A stretch of DNA of 64,000 nucleotides from Elmis aenea. Taxonomy: Eukaryota; Arthropoda; Insecta; Coleoptera; Elmidae. The DNA lies in NCBI GenBank assembly GCA_947652605.1, contig OX393579.1, positions 19,799,674-19,863,673 on the forward strand, given 5' to 3'. Below the pieces are notes generated by a model. It searched no databases. It saw only the letters and a program-made list of their open reading frames with translations, and was not told where the DNA came from. The position numbers and the translations under genes were made by a program. Shown here piece by piece: positions 63,503 through 64,000 of the stretch (the stretch's first letter is position 1; each line of letters starts with the position of its first letter).

Positions 63503-64000
63503 TATACTAATACGATTTGTTTTTTTTTTTTAATTTATTTTGTTATATTATGAATTTTGTTATGATAGAAAAGAGATAACAATTTCTATCTTACAAGGGA
63601 TAAAATAATTTAAATTGCTATTTAAAAAAATGACAATTACGTGTTAGTTCAATATGGTAAAAAAAATTAAAGTATCACAAAATGTAGTTAACATCAATCA
63701 TTTTTTGTGAAACACTTTTCTTCGTAAAATTACTATTGGCATTGATATGTGTTTCCAAACTTCTGGTCCGGGTTTATAATATATTTAATAATTTTTGTGT
63801 AAAACCGAATTAAAGTCATTTAAGTGTGCAACGAAAATAAGTTAGCCTTAAAGTATTCAGTATTTTAAATTACCTTTTTGGAGAGTGCGATGTTGAAGAC
63901 AGACATAAGTTCTTTTTTGATCGTGACTAAAATTATATATTTAGAAAAAAATTCAGTAGGATTGTTTTTTCACACCTTTACAGAACTTTTCGAATCTTGA
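63503..64000. other. No gene seen at the right edge
   Basis: AT-rich sequence with no recognisable ORF, exon or repeat end. Confidence 0.4.

Overview
This window is eukaryotic nuclear DNA, almost certainly from an insect. It is AT-rich, its genes are split by GT-AG introns that are either about 56-60 bp or several kb long, and the spaces between are packed with DNA transposons and foldback repeats. I lean towards a beetle-like holometabolan because of the V-ATPase B protein and the repeat mix, but the order is inference.

Four host genes can be reconstructed. (1) Vha55, V-ATPase subunit B, minus strand, 25067 down to 20794, four coding exons, complete at 496 aa. (2) An acetyl-CoA hydrolase / 4-hydroxybutyrate CoA-transferase, plus strand, 27172 to 41656, eight exons, complete at 474 aa, divergent from Vha55 across a 2.1 kb spacer. 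(3) TAB1, the pseudophosphatase partner of the TAK1 kinase, minus strand, 52452 to 48548, four exons, 464 aa. (4) A gene I do not recognise, minus strand, 59076 to 52863. Its last three exons join in phase and end in a Lys/Ser/Cys-rich repeat tail; its 5' end was not found. Genes 3 and 4 lie head-to-tail, 410 bp apart.

The first 20 kb and most large introns hold no gene I can support. They are built from (a) palindromic foldback elements with CAGGGTG-like ends and TA target duplications, several nested or chimeric; (b) hAT-type nonautonomous elements, seven with 8-bp target duplications; (c) Tigger/pogo-like nonautonomous elements with amplified subterminal repeats; (d) PIF/Harbinger elements with TAA duplications; (e) small non-LTR retrotransposon remnants.

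The most striking structure is in the large intron of gene 4. A P-superfamily element (54637-57089), whose ends closely resemble the Drosophila P element, sits inside a PIF/Harbinger element (54506-58092). It keeps an open 220-aa protein that joins a THAP DNA-binding domain to a transposase C-terminus without the catalytic core, an architecture like the KP repressor. Also notable are CLEAR/M-box-like sites around Vha55 exon 1, a roughly 1-kb near-perfect palindrome inside a transcribed intron, and nested insertions whose empty sites elsewhere in the window prove the TA target duplication.

No rRNA, tRNA or CRISPR was seen. Exon boundaries were worked out by hand from reading frame and splice signals; nothing was checked against transcripts or databases.
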